Positions 18,181-26,312 are shown, numbered from the stretch's first letter. The stretch is 64,000 nt of DNA from an uncultured Paracoccaceae bacterium (GCA_947498985.1 CANMMF010000008.1:1-64000), one strand, 5' to 3'. The notes: generated from the letters alone by a model not told the origin. Made by a program: numbers and translations.

Positions 18181-19790
18181 AATATTACTGTATCAATATA
18201 GCCAGAACGTTTAGCAAATGAAGCAACTGATTTGGCAAGTGCCGATGCGGACATCATCGTGTTGTTGTTATTTACAACAATAAACGTTTCTCCTGCTACT
18301 TCACTCAATTCCGAATTGAGGTCTGGCCAATGGCCATGTCGATTCTCCTGTAGAAGCAGAGTTGTAAGCGCGCTCATAAGTTCCCAGCCTGAAGTAGATA
18401 GGTCATTTTCGGTGAGCAGATAGCTTGTCGCCAAGGCATCCAAGATCTTTGACCGGCCTGACTGCTCCCAACTCAACGATGTTCCAGATGGTCCCAGCGA
18501 GGTAGGCGGACGAAATGTAATTCGATGAAGATCTTCCGACGCTAGCGACCCGATGCTCCACTGAGAAGAAATAAAATCAACAGCTTTCGCGGCGTTTTGC
18601 CTAAGTGTACTTGCCTCATCCTCTACAAAATCAGCAAGCATGAGTGAAAGAACTACATTTGTCGCTGTGTCAAATGGGCAAATATCCAAGTCGCGACTGA
18701 AACCACTGCACCAACCTCCTTGACTTTCGTCAAAAGAGTATTTGAAACTACTATTCAATAGTTTGGCTAGTTCACGAAGCGAGCGAACGGTGTCACTCTT
18801 AAGTTCTTCGCTTTCTAAGAGCGAAAAACAAGATAACAATCCTCGAGCTGCATGGTAGGAAAAATAGACGTGCTTTTGGCTGGCGATCTTCAAATCGCCG
18901 AAAAACTCGGACTTATATCCGTAAACGCACCACCCGCCGCCATCTTCCATTTGGCGATTCAGATAGGCCACATGATCGTTTATTTGTTTTCCAAAGTCCA
19001 AATTAGGTTGCATTTTGGCGGATATCGCCAACACTGACAGCAGCATACCGCACGGCATAGTAGCTGGCCGGTCTGCTCCAGGGTAATCGTCATCTTCCTT
19101 AAGGCACAACACACCCACATCACCAAACTTATCATCACTTGGTAGCAAGTAATCCGGAATTTTCGTCAAGTGCGATAGGAGCAAAAGCAGTTCATCGCTG
19201 TGCGCCGCGCTCGGCACACAAGAGGCAAGGGTGTTTAGAAACAAAATAGTATCTAGGAAGGAAGACGATGCAGATATGTCCGAGAAAGGTACAACGTTAC
19301 CACTTTTTTCGCCAACTCTGACAAATGGAGAGAAAAAAACCGGATCCCCGATCCCTTGATTAGCAACCTCAACTGCCAAGAGGCGGGTTTTTTCCAAAAC
19401 ATTCAATATTTGGAAAACATCAAAATTCAATCGGCTGTCATTTTCCTGATTTAACTCTTTAAATATCTCCGTTGAGAAGAAAGACGGATCACTTGGTATC
19501 TCACTGGAAAATAAATCATCAAAGGGTACCTCTTCTCTTATCTCAATAAGATCGCTTTTAGAATCCCTGTGAATGATTTTGAATGAGTTTGCGATTGATA
19601 CTAGATCATCCAGTGACTTAAAACTATCTACATCTTCAAGAGCAACCCTCAAGTCAAACTCGTCGATCCCCTCCTCATCCTTTAGTTCAAGAAGCTTCTC
19701 GTAAACAGAAACTTTAAGTGCTACCTCATGAGTTGATTTTGACTTCCCAAACAATGCCACACATGCACTGATTCTAGTTGCTAGACTCAT
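18177..19790 (-). CDS. Terpene-cyclase-like alpha/alpha-toroid protein
   Basis: A 537-residue protein whose C-terminal ~300 residues carry repeat motifs of the prenyltransferase/terpene-cyclase toroid fold. QW-type motifs occur at ~280-287 (QMEDGGGW), ~354-360 (DESQGGW) and ~481-488 (QENRHGHW). The segment CPFDTATNVVLSL (~371-383) sits where class II cyclases have DxDDTA, but the acidic DxDD triad is not intact, so classical protonation-initiated cyclisation looks unlikely. The N-terminal ~170 residues are acidic and unrecognised. No transmembrane helix or signal peptide. It may be a binding scaffold or a cyclase with altered chemistry. Overlaps both neighbours by four bases. Confidence 0.65.
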   Translation of the reverse strand: MSLATRISACVALFGKSKSTHEVALKVSVYEKLLELKDEEGIDEFDLRVALEDVDSFKSLDDLVSIANSFKIIHRDSKSDLIEIREEVPFDDLFSSEIPSDPSFFSTEIFKELNQENDSRLNFDVFQILNVLEKTRLLAVEVANQGIGDPVFFSPFVRVGEKSGNVVPFSDISASSSFLDTILFLNTLASCVPSAAHSDELLLLLSHLTKIPDYLLPSDDKFGDVGVLCLKEDDDYPGADRPATMPCGMLLSVLAISAKMQPNLDFGKQINDHVAYLNRQMEDGGGWCVYGYKSEFFGDLKIASQKHVYFSYHAARGLLSCFSLLESEELKSDTVRSLRELAKLLNSSFKYSFDESQGGWCSGFSRDLDICPFDTATNVVLSLMLADFVEDEASTLRQNAAKAVDFISSQWSIGSLASEDLHRITFRPPTSLGPSGTSLSWEQSGRSKILDALATSYLLTENDLSTSGWELMSALTTLLLQENRHGHWPDLNSELSEVAGETFIVVNNNNTMMSASALAKSVASFAKRSGYIDTVIL

Positions 19791-20821
19791 ATTGCACCTG
19801 CCCTCAGAGCCGCCGACAGCCGGATGAACGTACCCGGCAAGTAAGGTCCCGGGTATCTGTCATATGCCTTCCAGTCCTCAGATATCTCTGGCACCCCAAA
19901 AGAAGAAAGCAGTCCAGATCGGGCGAACGGTTCTATGACTCGTGACTGAAAATCATCAGCATCTCCAGACTTGATCATACTTCTTAGGTTCGCGACACTT
20001 AGAGGCATAGTTTTCTTCCACTTACCTTCTCGAATTTCATTTGCAAAGTGCGCTACCAGCGCTTCGAAAAGCTCAGACTGAAGTCCTTTCTCGATCGTAG
20101 GCCCATTTTTGTCGACCCAAGGCCTTACTGCAGATAGATCGATGAAAGCAGGTTCATAATTTTGCGGCAAATTGTAAGTTATTTGAGAGAGCGTTTTAAA
20201 AACATCGCGAAAATTTGCTGGAGTCTTCGACCAGTCTGGAACCAACGCACTCAAAACATTAGCAGATATCAGCTCTTGACTTGAATCAAATTCATCGCCC
20301 GCCGCACGTTCCAATCGATTTCTCAGTGCGAGACCAAAAAACGTAGGATTTAATTGCTCCATTTCAATTTTGTCAGGATCACCCAATGGCTCGATCATAC
20401 TCCTAAAATTTTCAGAACGAAGCGTAAAATCCCCCATAAGTATGAGAGGACCGTGAGTACCTTTCTGCTCCAGTATTTGCGAAATCGTCTTGAGCAATCT
20501 TCGAGGGTTTGCCTTGATGTCCCATTCATCAACGAACTTTGGTGTGTCGCCTTTAAAGTCTGACGCCTTGGTACGGCCAGCTATCAATGGAACTGCATCT
20601 TCCAGTCCTAATTCGCCCATCACCATCTGTACTAGGAATGTTTTACCACTTCCCAATATATCAGAAATCAAGATGATGCTTGAACCCGACTGACGTTCAA
20701 TTTTGCCGCGAAGCTCTTCGCGCGAGTCCTCTCGATTAGCGAAGGCTGATGGCAAATTGTAGGCGTTCGTGTGAGCAAAGATCATTTCGACCTTGCTGGC
20801 AAGTTCCCTATTAGTAATCAT
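19787..20821 (-). CDS. P-loop ATPase (AAA/STAND-like), intact Walker A
   Basis: A 344-residue soluble protein. A Walker A-like loop SDILGSGKT lies at ~53-61, where the first glycine of GxxxxGKT is aspartate but the GSGKT end is intact. A Walker B-like strand LILMGDFT follows at ~126-133. The remaining C-terminal half is helical and resembles the winged-helix/helical tail of AAA or STAND ATPases, without a motif I can name. It forms a pair with the neighbouring P-loop protein encoded just upstream, so a hetero-oligomeric ATPase is plausible. Four-base overlaps at both ends. Function unknown. Confidence 0.7.
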   Translation of the reverse strand: MITNRELASKVEMIFAHTNAYNLPSAFANREDSREELRGKIERQSGSSIILISDILGSGKTFLVQMVMGELGLEDAVPLIAGRTKASDFKGDTPKFVDEWDIKANPRRLLKTISQILEQKGTHGPLILMGDFTLRSENFRSMIEPLGDPDKIEMEQLNPTFFGLALRNRLERAAGDEFDSSQELISANVLSALVPDWSKTPANFRDVFKTLSQITYNLPQNYEPAFIDLSAVRPWVDKNGPTIEKGLQSELFEALVAHFANEIREGKWKKTMPLSVANLRSMIKSGDADDFQSRVIEPFARSGLLSSFGVPEISEDWKAYDRYPGPYLPGTFIRLSAALRAGAI

Positions 20822-21792
20822 TGATAGCTTCCGTTCTTCGGCTCAAGATAGAACGGTATCTCGCCTCGCAACAGTTGATCTAATGTATCAACCATTTCAG
20901 ATTTCAACCGTGTACCAAATAAGTGAAGAGGCATCCCGTCTTCCCAAATTTTATTAACGAAACGGTCCGAGAAGATCGTGATTAAGTGACCCTCAAGGTC
21001 AAATTTTGTCTCGAGCATACTGAATATTTCGGCTTTGCTATAAGGCCGAATAATGTATTTTTGAAAGGCCACGGACCAAGTTGATGAAATTTGATCAGCT
21101 TGATCGCTTGTAACAAAATAGGTTTCCGTCACGGCAGCTTCGACAATCTTGTCTTTCGAATTTTCATCAAACCATTTCTGCTCACGGACAACGTCTAGAA
21201 GTAAGTCTTGACTACAATCATGATTGAAATCAAAGCAGAGTCGAACTGATATCCCAAGCTCTTCATACAAAAACCTATAAAGTTCTTCTACATTTTCAGA
21301 ATATTCCATGATTGACTCAGGAATTTTTTCTTCAGACACTAGTGTCTTTCGAAATATTCTGAAATCATTTATTGTTTCAAAACCTAGAAAGGATAGCAAT
21401 TTCGCTCTTTTTGCCCCACTCGAAGCCTCAGGCCATTGGTTTTGGACAAGATGATGAAAAACGCCTCGCACTATTGCTATACTTACAACTTCGCTAATAT
21501 CTTCATCCTCATCGAACAACTCCAAGTCAATTCCAATATGAAGTGTCGGCACGCGAACCGGAGCGGTAACTGTTTTTTCAATTATCTCTCTGAGTAAAGT
21601 TGTAGAGCCCTGCCCCTTCGGGACCACAACCATATTTCGAAAGCTCGCTTGCATGTGATCAAGTATCCGAATGATCTCGTTGCCATTTTCTCGTAAGTAT
21701 ACCCGACTTGAAACATCCCCCTTAGATAGAAGCGGGAAGTTTCTTGGTATTGCGTGTAGATCAAGCCAATACAGGAGGTTCTCTTCACTCAT
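20818..21792 (-). CDS. P-loop protein with degenerate Walker A
   Basis: A 324-residue soluble protein with a STAND/AAA-like layout. VVVPKGQGSTTLLREII at ~55-71 aligns with the GxxGxGKTTL P-loop, but serine replaces the catalytic lysine. A hydrophobic strand ending in aspartate (VRLCFDFNHD, ~182-191) is a candidate Walker B, and TYFVTSDQAD looks like a sensor-1 strand. Loss of the lysine suggests it binds but does not hydrolyse ATP, or acts as the inactive partner of the next P-loop protein. Eight-base overlap with the receiver gene upstream, four-base overlap downstream. No family name can be given with confidence. Confidence 0.65.
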   Translation of the reverse strand: MSEENLLYWLDLHAIPRNFPLLSKGDVSSRVYLRENGNEIIRILDHMQASFRNMVVVPKGQGSTTLLREIIEKTVTAPVRVPTLHIGIDLELFDEDEDISEVVSIAIVRGVFHHLVQNQWPEASSGAKRAKLLSFLGFETINDFRIFRKTLVSEEKIPESIMEYSENVEELYRFLYEELGISVRLCFDFNHDCSQDLLLDVVREQKWFDENSKDKIVEAAVTETYFVTSDQADQISSTWSVAFQKYIIRPYSKAEIFSMLETKFDLEGHLITIFSDRFVNKIWEDGMPLHLFGTRLKSEMVDTLDQLLRGEIPFYLEPKNGSYQ

Positions 21793-22288
21793 CTACCTTC
21801 CCTCCCAAATAGTCCTTCAGTAATTGGTGAAGATTCTGTGGGTAGCCAAAATTCTGCGGCGAATTTGGCTTTTCTACCAGTTGTAGCCACTTGGGTGCAG
21901 TTCGTTTCTTGGTCAAAAAAGGGATAGAAGAAAACTCCCCCTTCAAAAACACCTGATAATCTTCTCGTTCTATTGACGCAGAGATAAAGAAGCATGCCTT
22001 AAACTGATCCTGAAATGCTTCCATGAACTTAAAGCCCGAATATGTCTCCTTAGGTGATTTTGAATCTGCTTCGTAGAGCTTATGCGCTTCCAGGAGTAGA
22101 TCAACGAGAGCTATGTCTATGTGTGGCCTATTAGCCTTCCTCATAAATCTAACCGCCTCGTCGTAATCTACGAACGGCAACAAATGCAATTCAGCATCAA
22201 CTTGATCAAAAAAATCGCTTATCACACTTTGGTAGTCTTCCGAAACATGAAAATCATCCTCTAGAGTAAGCACATAAACTGTCGTCAA
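21785..22288 (-). CDS. Divergent receiver-domain protein (single-domain response regulator)
   Basis: A 167-residue protein consisting only of a receiver-like fold. The N-terminal strand ends in the acidic pair (LTLEDD, D11-D12), the candidate phosphoacceptor is D63 in IDIALVDLLLE, the hydroxyl-residue strand is FFISAS (~100-105) and the conserved lysine appears as VEKP (~138-141). An insert of about 12 residues follows the phosphoacceptor strand. No DNA-binding output domain is present, so a phosphorylated form would act through protein contacts, most simply with the two P-loop proteins encoded next. Its start overlaps the kinase stop (ATGA), supporting a cognate pair. Confidence 0.75.
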   Translation of the reverse strand: MTTVYVLTLEDDFHVSEDYQSVISDFFDQVDAELHLLPFVDYDEAVRFMRKANRPHIDIALVDLLLEAHKLYEADSKSPKETYSGFKFMEAFQDQFKACFFISASIEREDYQVFLKGEFSSIPFLTKKRTAPKWLQLVEKPNSPQNFGYPQNLHQLLKDYLGGKVDE

Positions 22289-23508
22289 GGTGTCACCTCT
22301 ACATTCTGTACCGGAAAAGTAAATCGAAAGGTCGCACCGGTTTGAAATTTTCCAATCTCTTTAACGGAACCGCTCATGCGTGATATGACATCCGAAACAA
22401 ATGCAAGACCCTCTCCGTTTTTATACACACCCCCCCTTTTTTTTCCCTCAATCTTCTGAGTGGCTGACGAGTAACCGGGCAAAAATATTTTTTCCTTTAA
22501 ACCTTCTGGTACACCAGGGCCGCTATCTGAATAGTCTAATTGAAATATCCGAGATCGGTCAGCTCTTTCAATTACTTTCGCATGCAAATTTATATCGTTA
22601 CTTCCATTCGCATATTTTCCTGAATTATATACTAGCTCTTGCAGCACATCGAGAAAAACCATCCGATCAATTTGGATATTTGCTTTCTTTCTCTGTCCAT
22701 TAAATTTGATACTACGATCACCACACCAGCTCCGAAGCTCAGACATCAGATCATTCACGGCAACACTTGTTTGGTTTAGCGCAATCTCCTTAATCTTAAA
22801 TTTCTCCAAACGTTCAGAGATATCATTCGATAGGCTATCCAGTTTTTCAAGAATTCCAGGTAGCCGCTCAGGATTTTTTACAATGCTATTTCTTGCGGCA
22901 TCAATCCTTCCGTTTAATGGTAGCATTGCATTTGTTAGGTCATGAATCATAAAGGACGCCATAATTTTCCAAAGAGAATTGGCCTCTAGCTGTTGGGAGC
23001 GTTTTCTCTCCTCTTTCAGCTCGACATCGTACTTTAGGATTTGATGGTGTAAATCGCTTGCTTCCGCTTTCGCCTGCTGCAGTTGAGTTTCCAATTCGAC
23101 CTTCTTTAACGCATCTTTACCAAAGTACTTTTTCCATAGCTTGTCTGATTTTTCCGATAGAGATCGAAATTTTTTTTCATCGAATATTTGATACGGCAAT
23201 TGGGGTGTTATACGGAAATTGAGATAGTCTGAATCAAGACTTCCCTTTATAACGGGAGCAAGCAATAGGGGGGTTTTCCTTACGTTCGCCTGATAAGTCT
23301 TCGATAGCTCAGAAAGACTTAGGGAAAGAAAATTCTCCAGCCTCCCTTCACCGTCATCGATAGCATCAAATGCTCTCACTATCCATGTGGAGTCTCCGAT
23401 CTTCGTTGCGGCATTTGGAAAGCGGGTGACAATATCCCCGTCCTGCCGCGCCAAAACGATCCCACCGACATCTTCAAGGATCTCAACAACATATTCTTCG
23501 AATTTCAT
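22285..23508 (-). CDS. Cytosolic sensor histidine kinase
   Basis: A 407-residue histidine kinase without transmembrane segments. Residues ~1-130 form an unrecognised globular sensor. A coiled coil follows (~135-180), then the DHp helix with H-box MIHDLTNAML (His ~189). The HATPase_c domain shows the N-box QELVYNSGKYA (Asn ~295), G1 DSGPGVPEGL (~328-337) and G2 NGEGLAFV (~364-371). The ATG at 23508 is preferred; a TTG at 23565 would add 19 residues that do not look like a domain. Neither has a strong Shine-Dalgarno. First gene of the operon, with an IS relic ending about 75 bp upstream, so native promoter sequence may be displaced. Confidence 0.85.
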   Translation of the reverse strand: MKFEEYVVEILEDVGGIVLARQDGDIVTRFPNAATKIGDSTWIVRAFDAIDDGEGRLENFLSLSLSELSKTYQANVRKTPLLLAPVIKGSLDSDYLNFRITPQLPYQIFDEKKFRSLSEKSDKLWKKYFGKDALKKVELETQLQQAKAEASDLHHQILKYDVELKEERKRSQQLEANSLWKIMASFMIHDLTNAMLPLNGRIDAARNSIVKNPERLPGILEKLDSLSNDISERLEKFKIKEIALNQTSVAVNDLMSELRSWCGDRSIKFNGQRKKANIQIDRMVFLDVLQELVYNSGKYANGSNDINLHAKVIERADRSRIFQLDYSDSGPGVPEGLKEKIFLPGYSSATQKIEGKKRGGVYKNGEGLAFVSDVISRMSGSVKEIGKFQTGATFRFTFPVQNVEVTP

Positions 23509-23584
23509 ATCAGCGACCAAGTTTCTGTAACCTTTCAGATTAGAGCAATGTCGCGACAAATTCAAATCATTCCGACGATCTTAA

Positions 23585-24263
23585 GGAAAGTCTGAAAAGC
23601 CTCGCTCGCCGAGCGGCGTAGGGTAGAATTGCGGGGACGATAGAGGAACACCCACCGATGCCCAATCAGCCCGCCTTTCCAGGCCTCCGTCAATCGATGA
23701 AGAAGAAAGAGACGCGGCGTGAGAAGTTCCTCGGCGAGATGGATGTGGTTGCGGCGTGGCCGCGGTCGTTGACGCTGATTGCTCCACACTACCCGAAGGC
23801 TGGGCCACAGGGTGGAAGGCCGCCGATGCCGCTGGAAACGATGCTGCGCATATGCTCCCTCCACAACTGGTATGCGCTCAGCGACCCGATGGCCGACGAG
23901 ATGCTGTATGACAGTGACGCCATGCGCCAGTTCGCGGGCATAGAGCTTGGGGACGACCACATCCCTGAGGAGACGACGATCCTGAACTTCCGCCACTTGC
24001 TGGAGACGCATCAGCTGACCGAAAAGCTGTGTGTCGAGGTGAACACTCACCTTGCCCATTAGGGTATCACGCTTCGCTCCAGCACACTGGTGGATACGAC
24101 GATCATCGATGCGCCGTCCTCGACCAAGAATGAGGCGAAAGCGCACGGTCCCGAGATGTCGTCGACAAACAAGGGTAATGACTGGCATTTCGGAATGAAG
24201 GCGCATGTTGGCGTGGATGCTCGGAGCGGCATCGCACACAGCTTGGAGACCACGACGGCCAAG
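23585..24263 (+). mobile_element. Truncated IS5-family insertion sequence
   Basis: An IS5-like left terminal repeat begins at 23585 (GGAAAGTCTGAAAAGCC), directly after a TTAA at 23581-23584. That matches the short YTAR-type target preferred by IS5 elements. The transposase frame follows from 23658. The element stops abruptly near 24263, well before the usual C-terminal half and right terminal repeat, so the right end has been lost. Confidence 0.72.
23658..24263 (+). pseudogene. IS5-family transposase, stop codon and 3' truncation
   Basis: The frame starts MPNQPAFPGLRQSMKKKETRR and continues through GGRPPMPLETMLRI, the NWYALSDPMADEMLYDS block and IPEETTILNFRHLLE. A TAG at 24060-24062 interrupts it after HLAH. 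The same frame then resumes with [20 protein letters not shown] and [15 protein letters not shown], conserved in IS5 transposases, and diverges after TTAK. The remaining DDE-domain half is missing. Premature stop and truncation make it inactive. GC-rich, unlike the cargo to its left. Confidence 0.85.
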
Positions 24264-24440
24264 ACTCTAACCTAAGCCATTCCTAATCCGACACGAAATT
24301 TCACACCATTTCTCCGAAAAATTTAGCCCGCCTTTCTAGGGGTATGAGGAAATGTGAGTATTGCTCGCTCAGACGAGCCGCAACTGGATCGAAACAGTTG
24401 AGCCGCAGAACCCCCGATAGAACGCGCAATGAGGCGATTT

Positions 24441-24464
24441 CACGTTGCACACATGGTGCACACG
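24441..24464 (+). repeat. 24-bp imperfect direct repeat, copy 1
   Basis: Begins CACGTTGCACACA and ends GCACACG. It shares about 20 of 24 positions with copy 2 at 24640-24663, 199 bp away; the central four bases differ. This copy also contains the inverted pair TGCAC...GTGCA. Arm-type recombinase sites or another protein-binding site are possible. Confidence 0.55.
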
Positions 24465-24639
24465 CTACAGATTAACTCTTTGAATTTAAATTTAAACCGG
24501 TCCAATCCATCATAGGTTCGACGCTCAATTTAAGATATTGTTTTTATAGTAAATATTCTGCTTTGGCCAAACTGCCGGCGTCAGATGTGGCTACGCTGGA
24601 CTACGTCGTACTTTGCCAGAATTTGCCTCTCTACGACGA

Positions 24640-24663
24640 CACGTTGCACACACAGAGCACACG
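24640..24663 (+). repeat. 24-bp imperfect direct repeat, copy 2
   Basis: Same 13-base start (CACGTTGCACACA) and 7-base end (GCACACG) as copy 1, with a different 4-base centre. Same orientation as copy 1. Confidence 0.55.
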
Positions 24664-24858
24664 AAAGTGGGCTCCTCCGCCGTATCCCCCGCAGTGCTTG
24701 CCGGAACCAGTAGCTCTAATTTTCTAGATGCGATGCTGGGCGAGATGAAAGAACACGATACAAGCGCGAAAGCTGAAGTTATGCGCCTTCGATCAGAAGG
24801 CCAGGCTAAAAATTCGATGCGTTGACTGTACAGTTTCAGCTTACTGCCGCGACTGCAC

Positions 24859-24884
24859 TGCTTACGCGAATTTTCACGTAAGCA
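24859..24884. repeat. Inverted repeat near the island end
   Basis: TGCTTACG at 24859-24866 and CGTAAGCA at 24877-24884 are perfect inverted repeats around a 10-base loop. Pairing extends to 11 bp with one mismatch. No T-run follows on the + side, so it is not a standard terminator. It lies 50 bp from the 3' end of tRNA-Arg. Confidence 0.5.
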
Positions 24885-24934
24885 CTGGGCACCAAAAGGG
24901 ATCAAAGAATAAGTAATTGATTTATAGTATTTTT

Positions 24935-25011
<77 letters not shown>

Positions 25012-25156
25012 CTGCGCGACGGTTTAGGGCAAAGCCATGTCCCTCGCAAGGGCGATTGAGAGGCGGACCGCGCAGATTGCCGTGGCTTGGCAGCGCGGGG
25101 CCGGAACGCAGGGTTCGAACGGCGCTGACGATCCGGCAAAGCCAATCCGAATGTGG

Positions 25157-26173
25157 TCAGCCGCCGGTTGATTTGCGCAACAGCTCGGCCACGTCGGGGC
25201 GCGACAACAGCGCCTCCTGCACTTCGAGGCCGCGATGGCTGCTGCTGCGGTGACCGGGAATGAGCTGGGTCAGACGGGCGTTGAGCTCATCGGGCAGCAC
25301 GGCGCTGGTGCGGGTGTCCACCAGCATGGATTCCGCGGCGATACCTTCGGCGTAGATGATCTGGTGGCGGTCGAACAGCATCTGGTAGTAATCGACAAAG
25401 CCACCATCGAGCCGCTGGATCGTATCGCCGTTCACCAGATGGCGGGCGCGCACCAGCAGCTCCGCGCGGCCTGCGCCCAGACGGTCGCGGCGCTGATAGA
25501 TGAAAAGCCGGAAATCCGGGCTGACCAGCAGGTCCGAGCTGTTGTGCAAGGTGCCCGCCCGGATCGAGATCGGCGCGAAATCCCCCGTCGCCCGCACCGT
25601 CTGGTGACCGATCCAGCGCAGCTCCTGCGGGCCGTCGTCGCGGGTCAGCACGCGGTCGCCGACCACCAGATCCTCCACCGGTTTTTGCGCCCCCGACGCC
25701 ATGGTGATCAGCGTGCCGCGGGTGAAGGACACGCAGGCAACCTGCGCAAAGCGCTGCAGCGCCACATCGGTGTTCACCCCGACCAGCACGTAATCGGCCT
25801 GCGGGCGCAGCGCGGCGAGCGGCAGAAGATAGACATCCGCCACATCTTCGCTGTCATCGGTCTCCACCAGCACCAGGCATTCGGTGGTCTGGCCGTCGCC
25901 GGACATCAGCGTCACACAGCAATCCAGATGCAGCGCCGCGCCGGGTGTGCCCAGATCGCTTTCCGGTGCGATGGCAAAGGGGGGAGTGGCGGATGGCAGG
26001 ATCCCGAGGCACGCGGTCGCGGCCAGCGGTGACAGGCGGTAGATATCGTCGGGCTGCAGCTCTTCGGCAAAGCTCAGCGGATCGCCCAGATTGGCGCCGT
26101 TGATCACGCGCAGATAGTCGGCCCGGTAGACATCCAGGCGTTGCGCGGCGCGCGGGCTGTTCGGTTCGCTCAT
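25157..26173 (-). CDS. Hint-domain protein
   Basis: A 338-residue protein. Its second half is a Hint (hedgehog/intein-type) domain starting at Cys ~147 in ACVSFTRGTLITMASGAQ and continuing with VEDLVVGDRVLTRDDGPQELRWIG, VSPDFRLFI and YYQMLFDRHQIIYAEGI. Rhodobacteraceae encode many such Hint_2 proteins, often with calcium-binding repeats, and the domain may self-cleave. The N-terminal ~145 residues are not recognised. The ATG at 26173 was chosen because further upstream codons are low-complexity and not conserved-looking. Divergent from the SDR gene. Confidence 0.8.
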   Translation of the reverse strand: MSEPNSPRAAQRLDVYRADYLRVINGANLGDPLSFAEELQPDDIYRLSPLAATACLGILPSATPPFAIAPESDLGTPGAALHLDCCVTLMSGDGQTTECLVLVETDDSEDVADVYLLPLAALRPQADYVLVGVNTDVALQRFAQVACVSFTRGTLITMASGAQKPVEDLVVGDRVLTRDDGPQELRWIGHQTVRATGDFAPISIRAGTLHNSSDLLVSPDFRLFIYQRRDRLGAGRAELLVRARHLVNGDTIQRLDGGFVDYYQMLFDRHQIIYAEGIAAESMLVDTRTSAVLPDELNARLTQLIPGHRSSSHRGLEVQEALLSRPDVAELLRKSTGG

Positions 26174-26312
26174 GGCAACCCTTCGTCGACACCCGCGCTG
26201 TTTGGCAGGCGGGAAAACTCTAACCCCCATTGTATGCCAGGGGAATGTGTCATCAAATAGCCCTCTGGCCGACCATTTGTCGGCGTCGGGACACAAGGGG
26301 CCGGAGGGGCAC

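Larger units (their letters stand above)
24264..24934. other. Gene-free, AT-rich junction between IS relic and tRNA-Arg
   Basis: About 670 bp with no convincing gene. It contains a pair of imperfect 24-bp direct repeats (24441-24464 and 24640-24663), AT-rich palindromic tracts near 24483-24496, and an inverted repeat at 24859-24884. This is where the end of a tRNA-integrated element and its recombinase sites would be expected. No integrase gene remains between the IS relic and the tRNA. A 70-codon opening at 24613 (TTG start) has no recognisable features. Confidence 0.6.

Noticed and set aside
22285-23565. TTG at 23565 as the kinase start
   Set aside because: Adds 19 residues that look like untranslated leader and has no ribosome site; ATG at 23508 gives the first well-folded-looking segment, though neither is proven.
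24613-24825. A 70-codon frame near the tRNA
   Set aside because: TTG start, no ribosome site, no neighbour coupling and no recognisable motif; could be a relic but cannot be supported.
24264-24934. Possible integrase remnant next to tRNA-Arg
   Set aside because: Translations in the frames I read show no R-H-R-Y recombinase motifs.
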